From Nocardioides sp. SLBN-35 (GTDB taxonomy: Bacteria; Actinomycetota; Actinomycetes; Propionibacteriales; Nocardioidaceae): a DNA stretch of 64,000 nucleotides. Below are positions 52,036 through 59,606 of the stretch, piece after piece. Each line of letters opens with the position of its first letter. Position 1 is the first letter of the stretch. A program made the translations under genes and the position numbers. The stretch is from assembly GCF_006715725.1 (NCBI RefSeq), contig NZ_VFNU01000001.1, positions 2,852,001 through 2,916,000 on the forward strand. Reading direction: 5' to 3'. The notes beneath the pieces were generated by a model. The model was given only the letters and a program-made list of their open reading frames with translations. It was not told the origin of the DNA and ran no database searches.

Positions 52036-52316
52036 GCTGACCAGCCGGGGTGCTTTGGGCCCGTTCTCGCTGAGGCGGGGGCGGGCCCGAGGCGTTGGTG
52101 ACGGTCGGTGGGCTGGTCTGACCAGTTGCGGTTTGGTCCCAAACCGCAGGTCTGGAGGCCCGGATGTTGCGGTTTGGGACCAAACCGCATGCCGGAACAG
52201 CCACGTGACACGTGGGCGAGGCCGGACGAAGAAGGTCGGAATCCAACGAGGAACCGGCGGGTTCGCCGAGGTGCTCGGCATCCGGCCCGCCGGGTTCTCC
52301 GACGGCGCGTTCTGCC
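52036..52316. other. Intergenic region between convergent ACAD and galK genes
   Basis: 281 bp without a confident gene. It contains the paired palindromic repeat described separately. From about 52230 to 52333 a plus-strand open frame (ending AEVLGIRPAGFSDGAFCLIPQC) overlaps the end of galK and could be a remnant; no start, domain or ribosome-binding site supports it. Confidence 0.6.
52127..52189. repeat. Double-dyad palindromic repeat, copy B (both dyads perfect)
   Basis: Dyad 1 (52127-52148) has arms TGCGGTTTGG and CCAAACCGCA around TC. After a further 19 nt a second dyad (52168-52189) has the same arms around GA. The stretch AACCGCAGGTC, 15 nt, then the second dyad is repeated at 7700-7747. 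Both copies lie between convergent genes. Confidence 0.8.
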
Positions 52317-53342
52317 TCATCCCGCAGTGCTGAGGACCTCCGCTCCCGGACCCGGCTCGACGAGGTGGTGCACCGGGTTCGCCCAGCCGCGCTCGGCGTA
52401 GGCCGCGTCCACCGCCTCCCGTACGACGGCCGCCCGGTCCGCCGCGACGAGAGTGATCGTGCAGCCGCCGAACCCGCCGCCGGTCATCCGCGAGCCGAGG
52501 GCGCCGGCGCCGTTGGCGGTCTCGACGGCCAGGTCGAGCTGGGGGACGGAGACCTCGAAGTCGTCGCGCAGGGACGCGTGGGACGCCGTCATCAACGCAC
52601 CCAGGCGGTCCCACTCGCCGTCGTCGATCGCCTCGACCGCCGCGCGGACGCGGTCGTTCTCGGTCGTGACGTGGCGTAGCCGACGCGGCTCGCCCGCCTC
52701 GCACTCACGCCGGCGCTGGGCGTACCCGCCGTCGCCGTCGGCGAGCGAGTGCCGGACGCCGGTGTCGGTGACCAGCAGGGCGAGCCCGGCCGCCGTCACG
52801 GGCAGCGGGACCGGGGTGGTGGCCGGTCCGCCCGGGTCGGCGAAGTCGACGAGCAGGGCGTGGCCCTCGGCGCCGAGCATGCTGGCGAGCTGGTCCATGC
52901 CGCCGGTCGGGGCACCCACGTGGTCGGTCTCGGCCCGGCGGCAGGCACCCGCCAGCAGCCGCCGGGTGTCGGCGTCGAGGGGGATGCCGAGCAGGCCCGC
53001 GACGGCGGTGGCGACGGCGCACTCCAACGCGGCCGAGCTGGAGAGGCCGCCGCCGAGCGGCACGGTCGAGGCGAGCCCGATGTCGAGGCCGGGCACCGTC
53101 CAGCCGGCCGCGCGGAGCTCGGCGACCACGCCGACGACGTACCGCTGCCACAGGGTGTCACCCGAGGCCGCCTCGGTGCTGGTCATCCGCAGCTGGTCGT
53201 CGGCGCGGGGCGTCACGGTGGCGGTGGTGGCGAGCCGGATCGCGAACGGCAGGCACAGGCCGCCGTTGTAGTCGGTGTGCTCGCCGATCAGGTTGACCCG
53301 GCCGGGGGCACGGGCCACGACAGCCGGGCGGGGGGAGTGCAC
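52317..53342 (-). CDS. galK: Galactokinase
   Basis: A 341-residue GHMP kinase that phosphorylates galactose in the Leloir pathway. The galactokinase signature PGRVNLIGEHTDYNGG is near residues 13-28, the ATP-binding PLGGGLSSSAAL follows, and MTGGGFGGCTI is the third motif. Length is a little short of Escherichia coli GalK. No galT or galE is adjacent. On the minus strand TAGTGT (53349-53354) ends 6 nt before the GTG, overlapping the -10 of the divergent nucleosidase gene. Confidence 0.95.
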   Translation of the reverse strand: MHSPRPAVVARAPGRVNLIGEHTDYNGGLCLPFAIRLATTATVTPRADDQLRMTSTEAASGDTLWQRYVVGVVAELRAAGWTVPGLDIGLASTVPLGGGLSSSAALECAVATAVAGLLGIPLDADTRRLLAGACRRAETDHVGAPTGGMDQLASMLGAEGHALLVDFADPGGPATTPVPLPVTAAGLALLVTDTGVRHSLADGDGGYAQRRRECEAGEPRRLRHVTTENDRVRAAVEAIDDGEWDRLGALMTASHASLRDDFEVSVPQLDLAVETANGAGALGSRMTGGGFGGCTITLVAADRAAVVREAVDAAYAERGWANPVHHLVEPGPGAEVLSTAG

Positions 53343-53348
53343 GGGGCC

Positions 53349-53358
53349 ACACTAGGGT
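53349..53358. promoter_or_regulatory. Overlapping mirror-image -10 boxes of divergent leaderless genes
   Basis: ACACTAGGGT reads TAGTGT on the minus strand (53354-53349), 6 nt before the galK GTG, and TAGGGT on the plus strand (53353-53358), 7 nt before the nucleosidase GTG. The two hexamers share the central TA, so the two promoters should compete for the same RNA polymerase site. Confidence 0.65.
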
Positions 53359-53365
53359 GACCGCC

Positions 53366-53923
53366 GTGCCCCGTCCGCTCATCGTCGCCGCCACCCGCGC
53401 CGAGGTCGCCCACGTCCCCGCCGGTCTCGAGGTGCTGGTCACGGGCATGGGCAAGACCGCCGCGGCCACCGCCCTCGCCCGCCACCTGGCGGTCCGCAGC
53501 GACCTCGCGGACCTGGAGGTCGTCAACCTCGGCACCGCCGGCGGTCTGCACGACGGGCTGTCGGCCGAGTCGGGGCTCTACGAGATCGGCACCGTCCTCA
53601 ACCACGACATCAACGCCGACGCGATCCGCGCGCTCGGCTACGACCCGCGCGAGCGGATCGTCGTCGGGCCGGGCGGGACCGTCCTCGCGACCGGCGACGT
53701 CTTCGTCACCGACCCGGTCGTGCGGGCCCGGCTGGCCGAACAGGCCCAGCTCGTCGACATGGAGGGCTACGCCGTCGCGTACGTCGCCCAGGAGCTCGGC
53801 GTACCCGTCCGGCTGGTCAAGCACGTCTCCGACAACGCCGACGCGGGTGCGTGGGAGTGGGCCACCCTCGTCGACCGCAGCGCCCGGGTCCTCGGCGAAT
53901 GGGCGGCGAGCCACCTGTCATGA
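53366..53923 (+). CDS. 5'-methylthioadenosine/S-adenosylhomocysteine nucleosidase-like protein
   Basis: The 185-residue protein is a compact nucleoside phosphorylase-fold protein with the family LVTGMGKTAAATALA, VNLGTAGGL, VDMEGYAVAYVAQELGVPVRLVKHVSD (substrate-binding MEG and Asp). This is the pattern of MTA/SAH nucleosidases, which cleave the glycosidic bond of 5'-methylthioadenosine or S-adenosylhomocysteine. It is shorter than E. coli MtnN (about 232 residues). The stop overlaps the patatin gene ATG. Confidence 0.85.
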   Translation: MPRPLIVAATRAEVAHVPAGLEVLVTGMGKTAAATALARHLAVRSDLADLEVVNLGTAGGLHDGLSAESGLYEIGTVLNHDINADAIRALGYDPRERIVVGPGGTVLATGDVFVTDPVVRARLAEQAQLVDMEGYAVAYVAQELGVPVRLVKHVSDNADAGAWEWATLVDRSARVLGEWAASHLS

Positions 53924-54777
53924 GCACGCGAGCACTCGTCCTCGGTGGCGGCGGCGCCACCGGCAACGCCTGGCTGGTCGGCGTCGTGGCCGGGCTGCTC
54001 GAGGCGGGCGTCGACGTCACGACCGCCGACCTGGTGGTCGGTACGTCGGCCGGCTCGACCGCCGCCGCCCAGCTCACCAGCAGCTCCGCGGCGGAGCTGC
54101 TCACGGCGGTCCTGCAGGCCCCGGTCCCGCAGCGTCCCGCACAGCCCGGAGCGGCGCGACCCGTGGCGGACCAGATGGAGCGGACGGCGCGCCTGATCGC
54201 GGCCGCCACCGACGCGGCCGACATGCGCCGGCGGTTGGGCGCCGCGGCGCTCGACCTCGCGGCGGGGTCGGGGGAGTCCTGGGCCGAGCGTTGGCGAGCC
54301 ACGGTCGCGACCCGCCTGCCGAGCCCGGCCTGGCCGGCACAGCGGCTCCTGGTCACCGCCGTCGACGCCGCGACCGGCGAGCCCGTGGGCTTCGAGCGCG
54401 ACAGCGGGGTCGACCTCGTCGACGCGGTGGCGGCCAGCTGCTCGAGCGGGCCGGCGTACCCGATCGGGCGCCGGTCCTACATCGACGGCGGCTTCCGGGC
54501 CAATGCCGACAACGCGGACCTGGCGGCCGGCTACGACGACGTCCTGGTGCTCTCGCCGTTCGGCGGCCGGTCGCGTGCCCCGCAGGAGTGGGGCCTCGAC
54601 CTCGCGTCCCAGGTCGCCGGGCTGCGCGCGGGCGGCAGCCGGGTGGAGACGCTCTTCCCGGCCACCGAGCACCTCGGCGCGAGTGCCATGGACCTCTCGC
54701 TGCGCGCACCGGCGGCACGTTCCGGTCGGGACCAGGGGCGGGAGCTGGCGGCGCGGGTCGGCGCGACCTGGGGCTGA
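53920..54777 (+). CDS. Patatin-like phospholipase
   Basis: A 285-residue patatin-family acyl hydrolase with the oxyanion-hole glycine run LVLGGGGATGNAW, the nucleophile motif GTSAGS (S43) and the DGG motif SYIDGGF (D189), giving a Ser-Asp dyad. Family members hydrolyse phospholipids or acylglycerols. It is co-translated with the nucleosidase gene (ATGA overlap). Substrate unknown. Confidence 0.9.
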   Translation: MSTRALVLGGGGATGNAWLVGVVAGLLEAGVDVTTADLVVGTSAGSTAAAQLTSSSAAELLTAVLQAPVPQRPAQPGAARPVADQMERTARLIAAATDAADMRRRLGAAALDLAAGSGESWAERWRATVATRLPSPAWPAQRLLVTAVDAATGEPVGFERDSGVDLVDAVAASCSSGPAYPIGRRSYIDGGFRANADNADLAAGYDDVLVLSPFGGRSRAPQEWGLDLASQVAGLRAGGSRVETLFPATEHLGASAMDLSLRAPAARSGRDQGRELAARVGATWG

Positions 54778-54798
54778 GCCGACGCAGGGGCGAGCGGG

Positions 54799-55392
54799 TC
54801 AGCGGCTGCTGCTGGCGCGGCGGCCGCGCACCACGCCGACGAAGTCCTGGTGGACCGGGCTGTCCGCGTCCCGCAGCCACACGAGGGCCACGCTGGTCGG
54901 GTCGAGCTCGACCGGACGCTGCACGACGTCCTTGCGGTGGTGCAGGCGGGCCACCGACATCGGCACGATCACGATCCCGCTGCCCGAGGCCGCGACCTCG
55001 ATCGCGTCCTTGACGTCCATCGCGGGGAACGGCAGCTGCTCCACCGACGGCGTCCACCCCGACGGGTGCGGCAGCACGAGCTGCTCCTCGGCGAGGTCGG
55101 CCAGGGGGATCGGCGTGTCGGGATCGGAGGCTGCCACGAAGTGCTCGCGCCCGGCGACGACGACCGGCACCTCGTCGTACAGGCGCACGCAGTGCAGCGG
55201 CGCCGGCGACTCGAGGTCGACCGGCAGCCGTACCAGCGCCATGTCGGCGTCGCCGTCGTCGAGGACGCCGCGTTGCTGCTCCTCCTGGACCGGGAGGAGG
55301 TGGAGCCGGATCCGCGGGTTGCGCTCGCGCCACACCCGCGCCCACTTGTCGGGGGTCACTCCGGGAACGAAGGCGATGCGCAGGTCCTGCAT
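54799..55392 (-). CDS. Orphan LysR effector-binding domain without HTH
   Basis: A 197-residue protein consisting only of the LysR substrate-binding domain (LRIAFVPGVTPDKWARVWRERNP at the start, VDLESPAPLHCVRLYDEVPVVVAGREHF later). The 60-residue DNA-binding domain is absent and no HTH exists in frame upstream, as 55393-55430 is non-coding. It may be a decoy or co-regulator, or a truncated remnant. GATCGT on the minus strand ends 6 nt before the ATG, which supports an independent start rather than a decayed gene. Confidence 0.78.
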   Translation of the reverse strand: MQDLRIAFVPGVTPDKWARVWRERNPRIRLHLLPVQEEQQRGVLDDGDADMALVRLPVDLESPAPLHCVRLYDEVPVVVAGREHFVAASDPDTPIPLADLAEEQLVLPHPSGWTPSVEQLPFPAMDVKDAIEVAASGSGIVIVPMSVARLHHRKDVVQRPVELDPTSVALVWLRDADSPVHQDFVGVVRGRRASSSR

Positions 55393-55430
55393 GCGCCCAC
55401 GATCCCAGAGCGAGCCCGACGGGCCTACAT

Positions 55431-55706
55431 CTAGGCCTGGGCGAGCAGCCCGAACTGCAGCGTGCCGGAGTCGTCGATGCCCGCGTCGAGCGTCATCGCG
55501 TCGAGCTTGGTGGCGGAGTCCTCGTCGAGGTAGACGGTCGCACCGTCCTGTTCGACCACCTTGTCGCCGGGTTCGGCCTGGTCGGCCGCGGACACGGCGA
55601 AGCCGGCCTCGGCCTGGGTGATGCGCAGTCCCGCGGAGTCCGGGACGTCGGGGGCGTCGGTCATCTGCTTGACGATCGTGCAGGCGTTCTCGGTGAGGGT
55701 GAGCAT
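55431..55706 (-). CDS. HesB/IscA-like small protein without Fe-S cysteines
   Basis: A 91-residue protein with the HesB-like fold pattern (MLTLTENACTIVKQMTD...GLRIT; VYLDEDSATKLDAMTLDAG). It resembles actinobacterial proteins annotated as HesB but has only one cysteine (C9) and lacks the CxxxxCxC ligand set of Fe-S carrier IscA/ErpA. It may therefore not carry a cluster. An AAGG ribosome-binding site lies 8 nt before the ATG, which was preferred over an upstream frame extension. Confidence 0.75.
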   Translation of the reverse strand: MLTLTENACTIVKQMTDAPDVPDSAGLRITQAEAGFAVSAADQAEPGDKVVEQDGATVYLDEDSATKLDAMTLDAGIDDSGTLQFGLLAQA

Positions 55707-55768
55707 GGCTTGCCTTCTCGGTTCGAGGTCAGAGACCTTTCCCACCGTTGCAGGTGCCCGCACCTCGT

Positions 55769-56137
55769 TCAAGGGCGCCGGGCGTGTCGGCCCGGCGCGC
55801 GCACCGCTCCGACCGCCGCGTAGCTCCCGGTCAGCGCCGTCACCAGCACCATCGCGCGCGGGCTGCTGTCGCGTCGTACCAGGTGCCCCAGGCCGGTCAC
55901 CGTGTCGGACACGTCGATGCCGAGCCCCAGCAGGTGGAGGCGGTCGCGCTCAGCCCTTCCGCCGAGGAGGTACGCCGCCCCGAGGGCGATCGCGCGGGCA
56001 CCGTAGATCCGGGTCAGGTACGCCACCTCCGGGGTCGGCGCGATCCCGAAGGTGCGGCTGGTCGTGCCGGGTGCGGCGAGCGCCGCCGCCCCCAGTCCGA
56101 TTCGCCCCCACGCCAGGACGTCCAGGCTCGATTTCAT
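55769..56137 (-). CDS. Small membrane protein, DUF4267-like (paralogue of 29204-29596)
   Basis: A 122-residue protein with about four hydrophobic segments. WGRIGLGAAALAAPGTTSRTFGIAP and RIYGARAIALGAAYLLGG align with the gene at 29204-29596, so both belong to the same DUF4267-like family. Function unknown. The ATG at 56137 is chosen because GACGAT lies 6 nt upstream and the longer frame overlaps the divergent regulator's promoter region. Confidence 0.78.
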   Translation of the reverse strand: MKSSLDVLAWGRIGLGAAALAAPGTTSRTFGIAPTPEVAYLTRIYGARAIALGAAYLLGGRAERDRLHLLGLGIDVSDTVTGLGHLVRRDSSPRAMVLVTALTGSYAAVGAVRAPGRHARRP

Positions 56138-56245
56138 GCGGCCATCGTCCGACCGGTCGCGGCCGCTGCCCATGACCTGGGAGGTCATGACTGTCCGTAG
56201 CGGGTACTAGGGTCCGTGGAGAAGTGTGCAGGAGGCGCGGCGACG

Positions 56246-57190
56246 ATGTTGTTCGAGAGTGACGGTCTCGAGGAGACCGAGCAGTTCCTGAGCGAGAACT
56301 ACGCGCCCATGCGGATCGGGAGCACCACGACCACCGCGTCGACCCGGATCGCGCGGGCCGCCGCTCCAGCGATCAGCGTGGACCGCGTCGACCTCGGGTT
56401 CGTCATGTCCTACGAGGTCGAGCCGCTGCAGATGATCAGCCTGTGCGACGTCGCGTCCGGCACCGTCGAGGACCACGGACCGGAGCGCACGACGGCCGAG
56501 AGCTTCGGCGCCGGCGAGCTGTTCTCGCTCGCGCCACCGCAGCGCGCCTACGGCGGCACGATCAACCGGGCGAGCTACACGGTGACCATGCTCGACCCGT
56601 CGGTCCTGGCCCAGGTGGCCTCCCCGGCGCCCGGTCACGACACGGTCGAGCTCACCGGCCACCGTCCGGTCGACGCGGCCGCGGCACGTCGGGTCCGGGC
56701 CGCCATCGACCACCTCGACAACGTCGTACTGTCCGACCCGGACGCAGTGGCCAGCCCGCTGGTGCTCGGGACGGCGACGCGCTACCTCGCGGCCCAGCTG
56801 CTCGAGGCGTTCTCGAACACCTCGGTCGCCGGTCCGAGCCTCGCCGACAGTCGCGACGCCCACCCGGCCGCCGTACGCCGGGCGATCGCCTTCATCGACG
56901 CGAACGCCGATCTCGACCTCTCTCCGGTCGAGATCGCGGCGGCCGCCCACGTGAGCGTCCGGTCGCTGCAGCTGGCCTTCCGGCGTCACCTGGACACCAC
57001 GCCGATGACGTACCTGCGCGACGTCCGCCTCGCCCGGGCGCACCGCGACCTCGCCGCCGCGGGTTCGGGTGACGGCGCGAGCGTGACGGACATCGCGCTG
57101 CGGTGGGGGTTCACGCACCAGGGCAGGTTCGGGCAGGCCTACCGGCGTGCGTACGACGAGACGCCCGGCGCCACGCGTCGCCGGGGGTGA
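56246..57190 (+). CDS. AraC-family transcriptional regulator
   Basis: A 314-residue regulator with an N-terminal AraC-binding-like sensor domain (FVMSYEVEPLQMISLCDVASG, residues about 50-160) and two AraC-type helix-turn-helices at the C-terminus (LSPVEIAAAAHVSVRSLQLAFRRHLDTTPMTYLRDVRLARAH, then VTDIALRWGFTHQGRFGQAYRRAYDETPGATRRRG). The ATG at 56246 follows AGGAGG (56230-56235) at a 10-nt gap. Its targets are unknown; no operon is obviously linked, and the divergent DUF4267-like gene is the closest neighbour. Confidence 0.9.
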   Translation: MLFESDGLEETEQFLSENYAPMRIGSTTTTASTRIARAAAPAISVDRVDLGFVMSYEVEPLQMISLCDVASGTVEDHGPERTTAESFGAGELFSLAPPQRAYGGTINRASYTVTMLDPSVLAQVASPAPGHDTVELTGHRPVDAAAARRVRAAIDHLDNVVLSDPDAVASPLVLGTATRYLAAQLLEAFSNTSVAGPSLADSRDAHPAAVRRAIAFIDANADLDLSPVEIAAAAHVSVRSLQLAFRRHLDTTPMTYLRDVRLARAHRDLAAAGSGDGASVTDIALRWGFTHQGRFGQAYRRAYDETPGATRRRG

Positions 57191-57278
57191 CCAGCTCCGT
57201 GCCCGGGTTCGCTGGACGGCCACGGAGACTGGCGCGCAGCGGATATCGGACGGACCAGCCGGTGCCTAGCGTGGAGGG

Positions 57279-57527
57279 ATGCAGCAATCCCCCTCGAGCG
57301 GCTGCGGGAGTGCTGCGCCGGCGCCGGACCCCCGCGTGGTCGCCGCGCGTCTCGTCCCCCACGGCCGGACGGCCGGCAGTCCACAGCAGGTGCGGCGTCT
57401 GGAGTGCCTGTCCTGCGGCACGACCACCGAGCACGTCCGGGGGCCGGTCACGCTCGCTCCGGACGGCTCGGTCCTCGTGCAGTGGTGGGCCTGCCGGGAG
57501 TGTCCCGACGGCAAGACGGTCGGCTGA
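57279..57527 (+). CDS. Small cysteine-pair (zinc-ribbon-like) protein
   Basis: An 82-residue protein with two CxxC knuckles, CLSCGTTTEH and CRECPDGK, spaced about 27 residues apart, the arrangement of a zinc ribbon. The N-terminal 40 residues are proline-, alanine- and serine-rich. TAGCGT at 57267-57272 ends 6 nt before the ATG. No family or function was recognised; nucleic-acid binding is a possibility. Confidence 0.6.
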   Translation: MQQSPSSGCGSAAPAPDPRVVAARLVPHGRTAGSPQQVRRLECLSCGTTTEHVRGPVTLAPDGSVLVQWWACRECPDGKTVG

Positions 57528-57530
57528 CCG

Positions 57531-58160
57531 GTGACCCGCCGCCCCACGGGGGGCCGCAGCGTTCCCTTCGGCTCCCTGACGATCAGCTACGACGAGCGGG
57601 TGCTGGCGCCGCGGGCATGGACGCAGACCCAGGCGCTGTGGGCCCACGACCTGCTGTCCGTCGTACTACCCGGACCCGTGCTCGAGCTCTGCAGCGGCGT
57701 GGGCCACCTCGGCCTGCTGGCCGTGCACGGCACCGACCGCCGCCTCGTGTGCGTGGACGTGGACCCGGTGGCCTGTGCCTACGCCCGCCTCAACGCGGAG
57801 TCGGCGGGCCGCGCGGCGCTGGTCGACGTGCGCACCGTGTCGCTGGAGGAGTTCAGCTCCGACGAGGTGTTCGCGCTGGTCGTCGCCGACCCGCCCTGGG
57901 TGCGCAGCGAGCTCGTCGGGTGCTTCCCCGCGGACCCGGTCCTGGCGATCGACGGCGGTGCCGACGGGCTGGACCGGGCACGAGACTGCGTGCGGCTGAT
58001 CGAGCGCCATCTCCATCCCGACGGAGCCGCCCTGCTCCAGCTCGGCTCGTACGCCGAGGCCGAGGCACTCGGCGCCGAGCTCCCCGACACCCTCACCGTG
58101 GTCGCCAGCGAGGCGGAGCCGGGCCGCGGCCTGGTCGTGCAGCTCGTCCGCCCGCAGTGA
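57531..58160 (+). CDS. SAM-dependent methyltransferase (PrmA/HemK-like small MTase)
   Basis: A 209-residue class I methyltransferase: FGSLTISYDERVLAPR before the core, motif I LELCSGVGHLGLLA, acidic end of strand 2 VCVDVDPVACAY, and DPPW motif IV. The DPPW and surrounding pattern (VVADPPWVR) resemble N6-adenine/N5-glutamine type methyltransferases of the HemK/RsmC class. Target not assigned. The GTG start lies 3 nt after the stop of the small cysteine protein, so the two are probably co-transcribed. Confidence 0.85.
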   Translation: MTRRPTGGRSVPFGSLTISYDERVLAPRAWTQTQALWAHDLLSVVLPGPVLELCSGVGHLGLLAVHGTDRRLVCVDVDPVACAYARLNAESAGRAALVDVRTVSLEEFSSDEVFALVVADPPWVRSELVGCFPADPVLAIDGGADGLDRARDCVRLIERHLHPDGAALLQLGSYAEAEALGAELPDTLTVVASEAEPGRGLVVQLVRPQ

Positions 58161-58231
58161 GCCCACGTAGCGGAAAAAGGGGTGCCGATTCCGTGTCTGC
58201 GCGCAGCCTTTGCTACGGTTTCCCAGCACTC

Positions 58232-58320
58232 GTCCGGGTGGCGGAATTGGCAGACGCGCTAGCTTGAGGTGCTAGTGCCCGTATTAGGGCGTGGGGGTTC
58301 AAGTCCCCCCTCGGACACCA
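58232..58320 (+). tRNA. tRNA-Leu (anticodon GAG)
   Basis: A type II tRNA: acceptor GTCCGGG pairs with CTCGGAC (one G-U), the D-arm follows GCGGAATTGGCAGACGCG, the anticodon stem CTAGC/GCTAG encloses loop TTGAGGT with anticodon GAG (CUC/CUU codons), a variable arm with GTGCCCGTATTAGGGCGT, T-arm GGGGGTTCAAGTCCCCC, discriminator A and encoded CCA (58318-58320). A TACGGT hexamer at 58213-58218 is a possible promoter -10. Confidence 0.95.
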
Positions 58321-58322
58321 GA

Positions 58323-58352
58323 CAGAACGGCGGCCCCAGGGCCGCCGTTCTG
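58323..58352 (+). terminator. Strong hairpin terminator of tRNA-Leu
   Basis: CAGAACGGCGGCC and GGCCGCCGTTCTG form a perfect 13-bp stem around CCAG, followed by CATTTC. It begins 3 nt after the CCA end of the tRNA. Confidence 0.85.
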
Positions 58353-58404
58353 CATTTCACGCATCGCGCCGACCGGCCGACCACCGGTGGTGTAGACCGG
58401 TCTG

Positions 58405-58977
58405 ATGGGTGACCACGGGCCAGGGACGCCGGCGACGACCGGCGAGACGCTGTGGACGATCGGACACTGGACGTGTCCGGAAGCGGCGTTCCTCGAACCG
58501 CTGCTCGCGGAGCAGGTGGACCTGGTGGTCGACGTTCGAGCCTTGCCGGGGTCCCGTCGGAGTCCGCAGTTCGACGGTGACGCGATGCCGGGGTGGCTGG
58601 GCGAGGCCGGCATCGACTACCTCCGGGTGCCTGAGCTGGCCGGGCGCCGCCGGCGCCAGGACGTCGATCCGGCCCTCAACGCCGGGTGGCGCAACCAGAG
58701 CTTCCACAACTACGCCGACTACACGCTCACCGCACCCTACGCACAGGGACGCGCGGAGCTCGAGGAGCTGGCGCGTGCCCGGAACGCGGTCCTGCTCTGC
58801 GGGGAGCCGATGCCGTGGCGCTGTCACCGGCTGCTCATCGCGAACGACGTCGTCGCACGCGGCTGGACGGTGTGGCACCTCAGCGTCGGCCAGGCGCCAC
58901 GACGTCACGTGCTGGGCCGGTGGGGTGCGGAGCCGGAGGTGGGCCCCGACCGTACGGTGACCTATCCCGCCGCGTAG
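58405..58977 (+). CDS. DUF488 family protein
   Basis: A 190-residue protein of the DUF488 family, with TIGHWTCPEAAFLEPL and VVDVRALPGSRRSPQFDGDAM at the N-terminal side, and LLCGEPMPWRCHRLLIA at the C-terminal side with the conserved cysteines and histidine. The family is widespread and of unproven function (nucleic-acid or stress-related roles are suggested). Start: the ATG matches the family N-terminus. It is convergent to the lipoprotein gene. Confidence 0.88.
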   Translation: MGDHGPGTPATTGETLWTIGHWTCPEAAFLEPLLAEQVDLVVDVRALPGSRRSPQFDGDAMPGWLGEAGIDYLRVPELAGRRRRQDVDPALNAGWRNQSFHNYADYTLTAPYAQGRAELEELARARNAVLLCGEPMPWRCHRLLIANDVVARGWTVWHLSVGQAPRRHVLGRWGAEPEVGPDRTVTYPAA

Positions 58978-59000
58978 TCACACCCGCGGCGCGCACTCGG

Positions 59001-59606
59001 TCACGGTGCGTTCGCCGTGGTACTGGCCGTGGCGGCCTGCGTGGCGGCCCCGGACGGGGAGGGCGTCGTGCCGTCGGCCCCCGGGCTCGACGCGGGGGCC
59101 CCGGGACCTGCCGGGTCCGAGGACGCCGACGTGGGCGCTTCTGACGGCAGCGGACCGGGAGTCGGTGTCGAGGTCGGTGTCGAGGTCGGTGTCGGGATGG
59201 GTCCGGGCGACGACTCGCTGCGCGGGGTCCTGGTCGGGCGGGGAGTCGCGTCGTTCCCCGGACTCTCACCGACCGCGGGTGTCGGAGGGTCAGCAGCCGG
59301 GGCGTCGACGCCCAGGCCCGCCAGCAGCGCACGCGCCGCGGCGAGGATGTCCCTCGCCGCTGCCGCGTCGAGGTCCCCGGCAGCGCGTGCGCGCCGGACC
59401 TCGGCGATGAGCTGGAGCAGCGCCTCCTGTGCCGCCGGGTAGTGCCGCGCGGCCATCGCGTGATCGACCTTGCTCAGCGACGCGCGGAGCGCAGGCACGT
59501 CGTCCGCGGCAGAGGTCCGCTCCGCCGCCCCGCAGCCCGCGACGCCGAGTGCAGGCAGGAGGACGAGGGCGGCGGCGGCGAGCGCGACTCGGATGCGCCG
59601 GCTCAC
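59001..59606 (-). CDS. Low-complexity lipoprotein co-encoded with a Ser/Thr kinase
   Basis: A 201-residue protein with a lipoprotein signal peptide: basic start, hydrophobic core and lipobox VAGC with C25. The mature part has an alpha-helical segment (residues 30-105) and then a Pro/Thr/Ser-rich tail with repeats PTPTSTPTSTPTP, typical of surface-exposed spacer regions. It overlaps the kinase gene by 4 nt, so it is likely co-expressed and could be a substrate or sensor partner at the membrane. Confidence 0.8.
   Translation of the reverse strand: MSRRIRVALAAAALVLLPALGVAGCGAAERTSAADDVPALRASLSKVDHAMAARHYPAAQEALLQLIAEVRRARAAGDLDAAAARDILAAARALLAGLGVDAPAADPPTPAVGESPGNDATPRPTRTPRSESSPGPIPTPTSTPTSTPTPGPLPSEAPTSASSDPAGPGAPASSPGADGTTPSPSGAATQAATASTTANAP

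Noticed and set aside
52230..52333. Short plus-strand peptide ending AEVLGIRPAGFSDGAFCLIPQC
   Set aside because: It has no start signal, overlaps the galK 3' end and shows no recognisable domain; noted only as a possible remnant.
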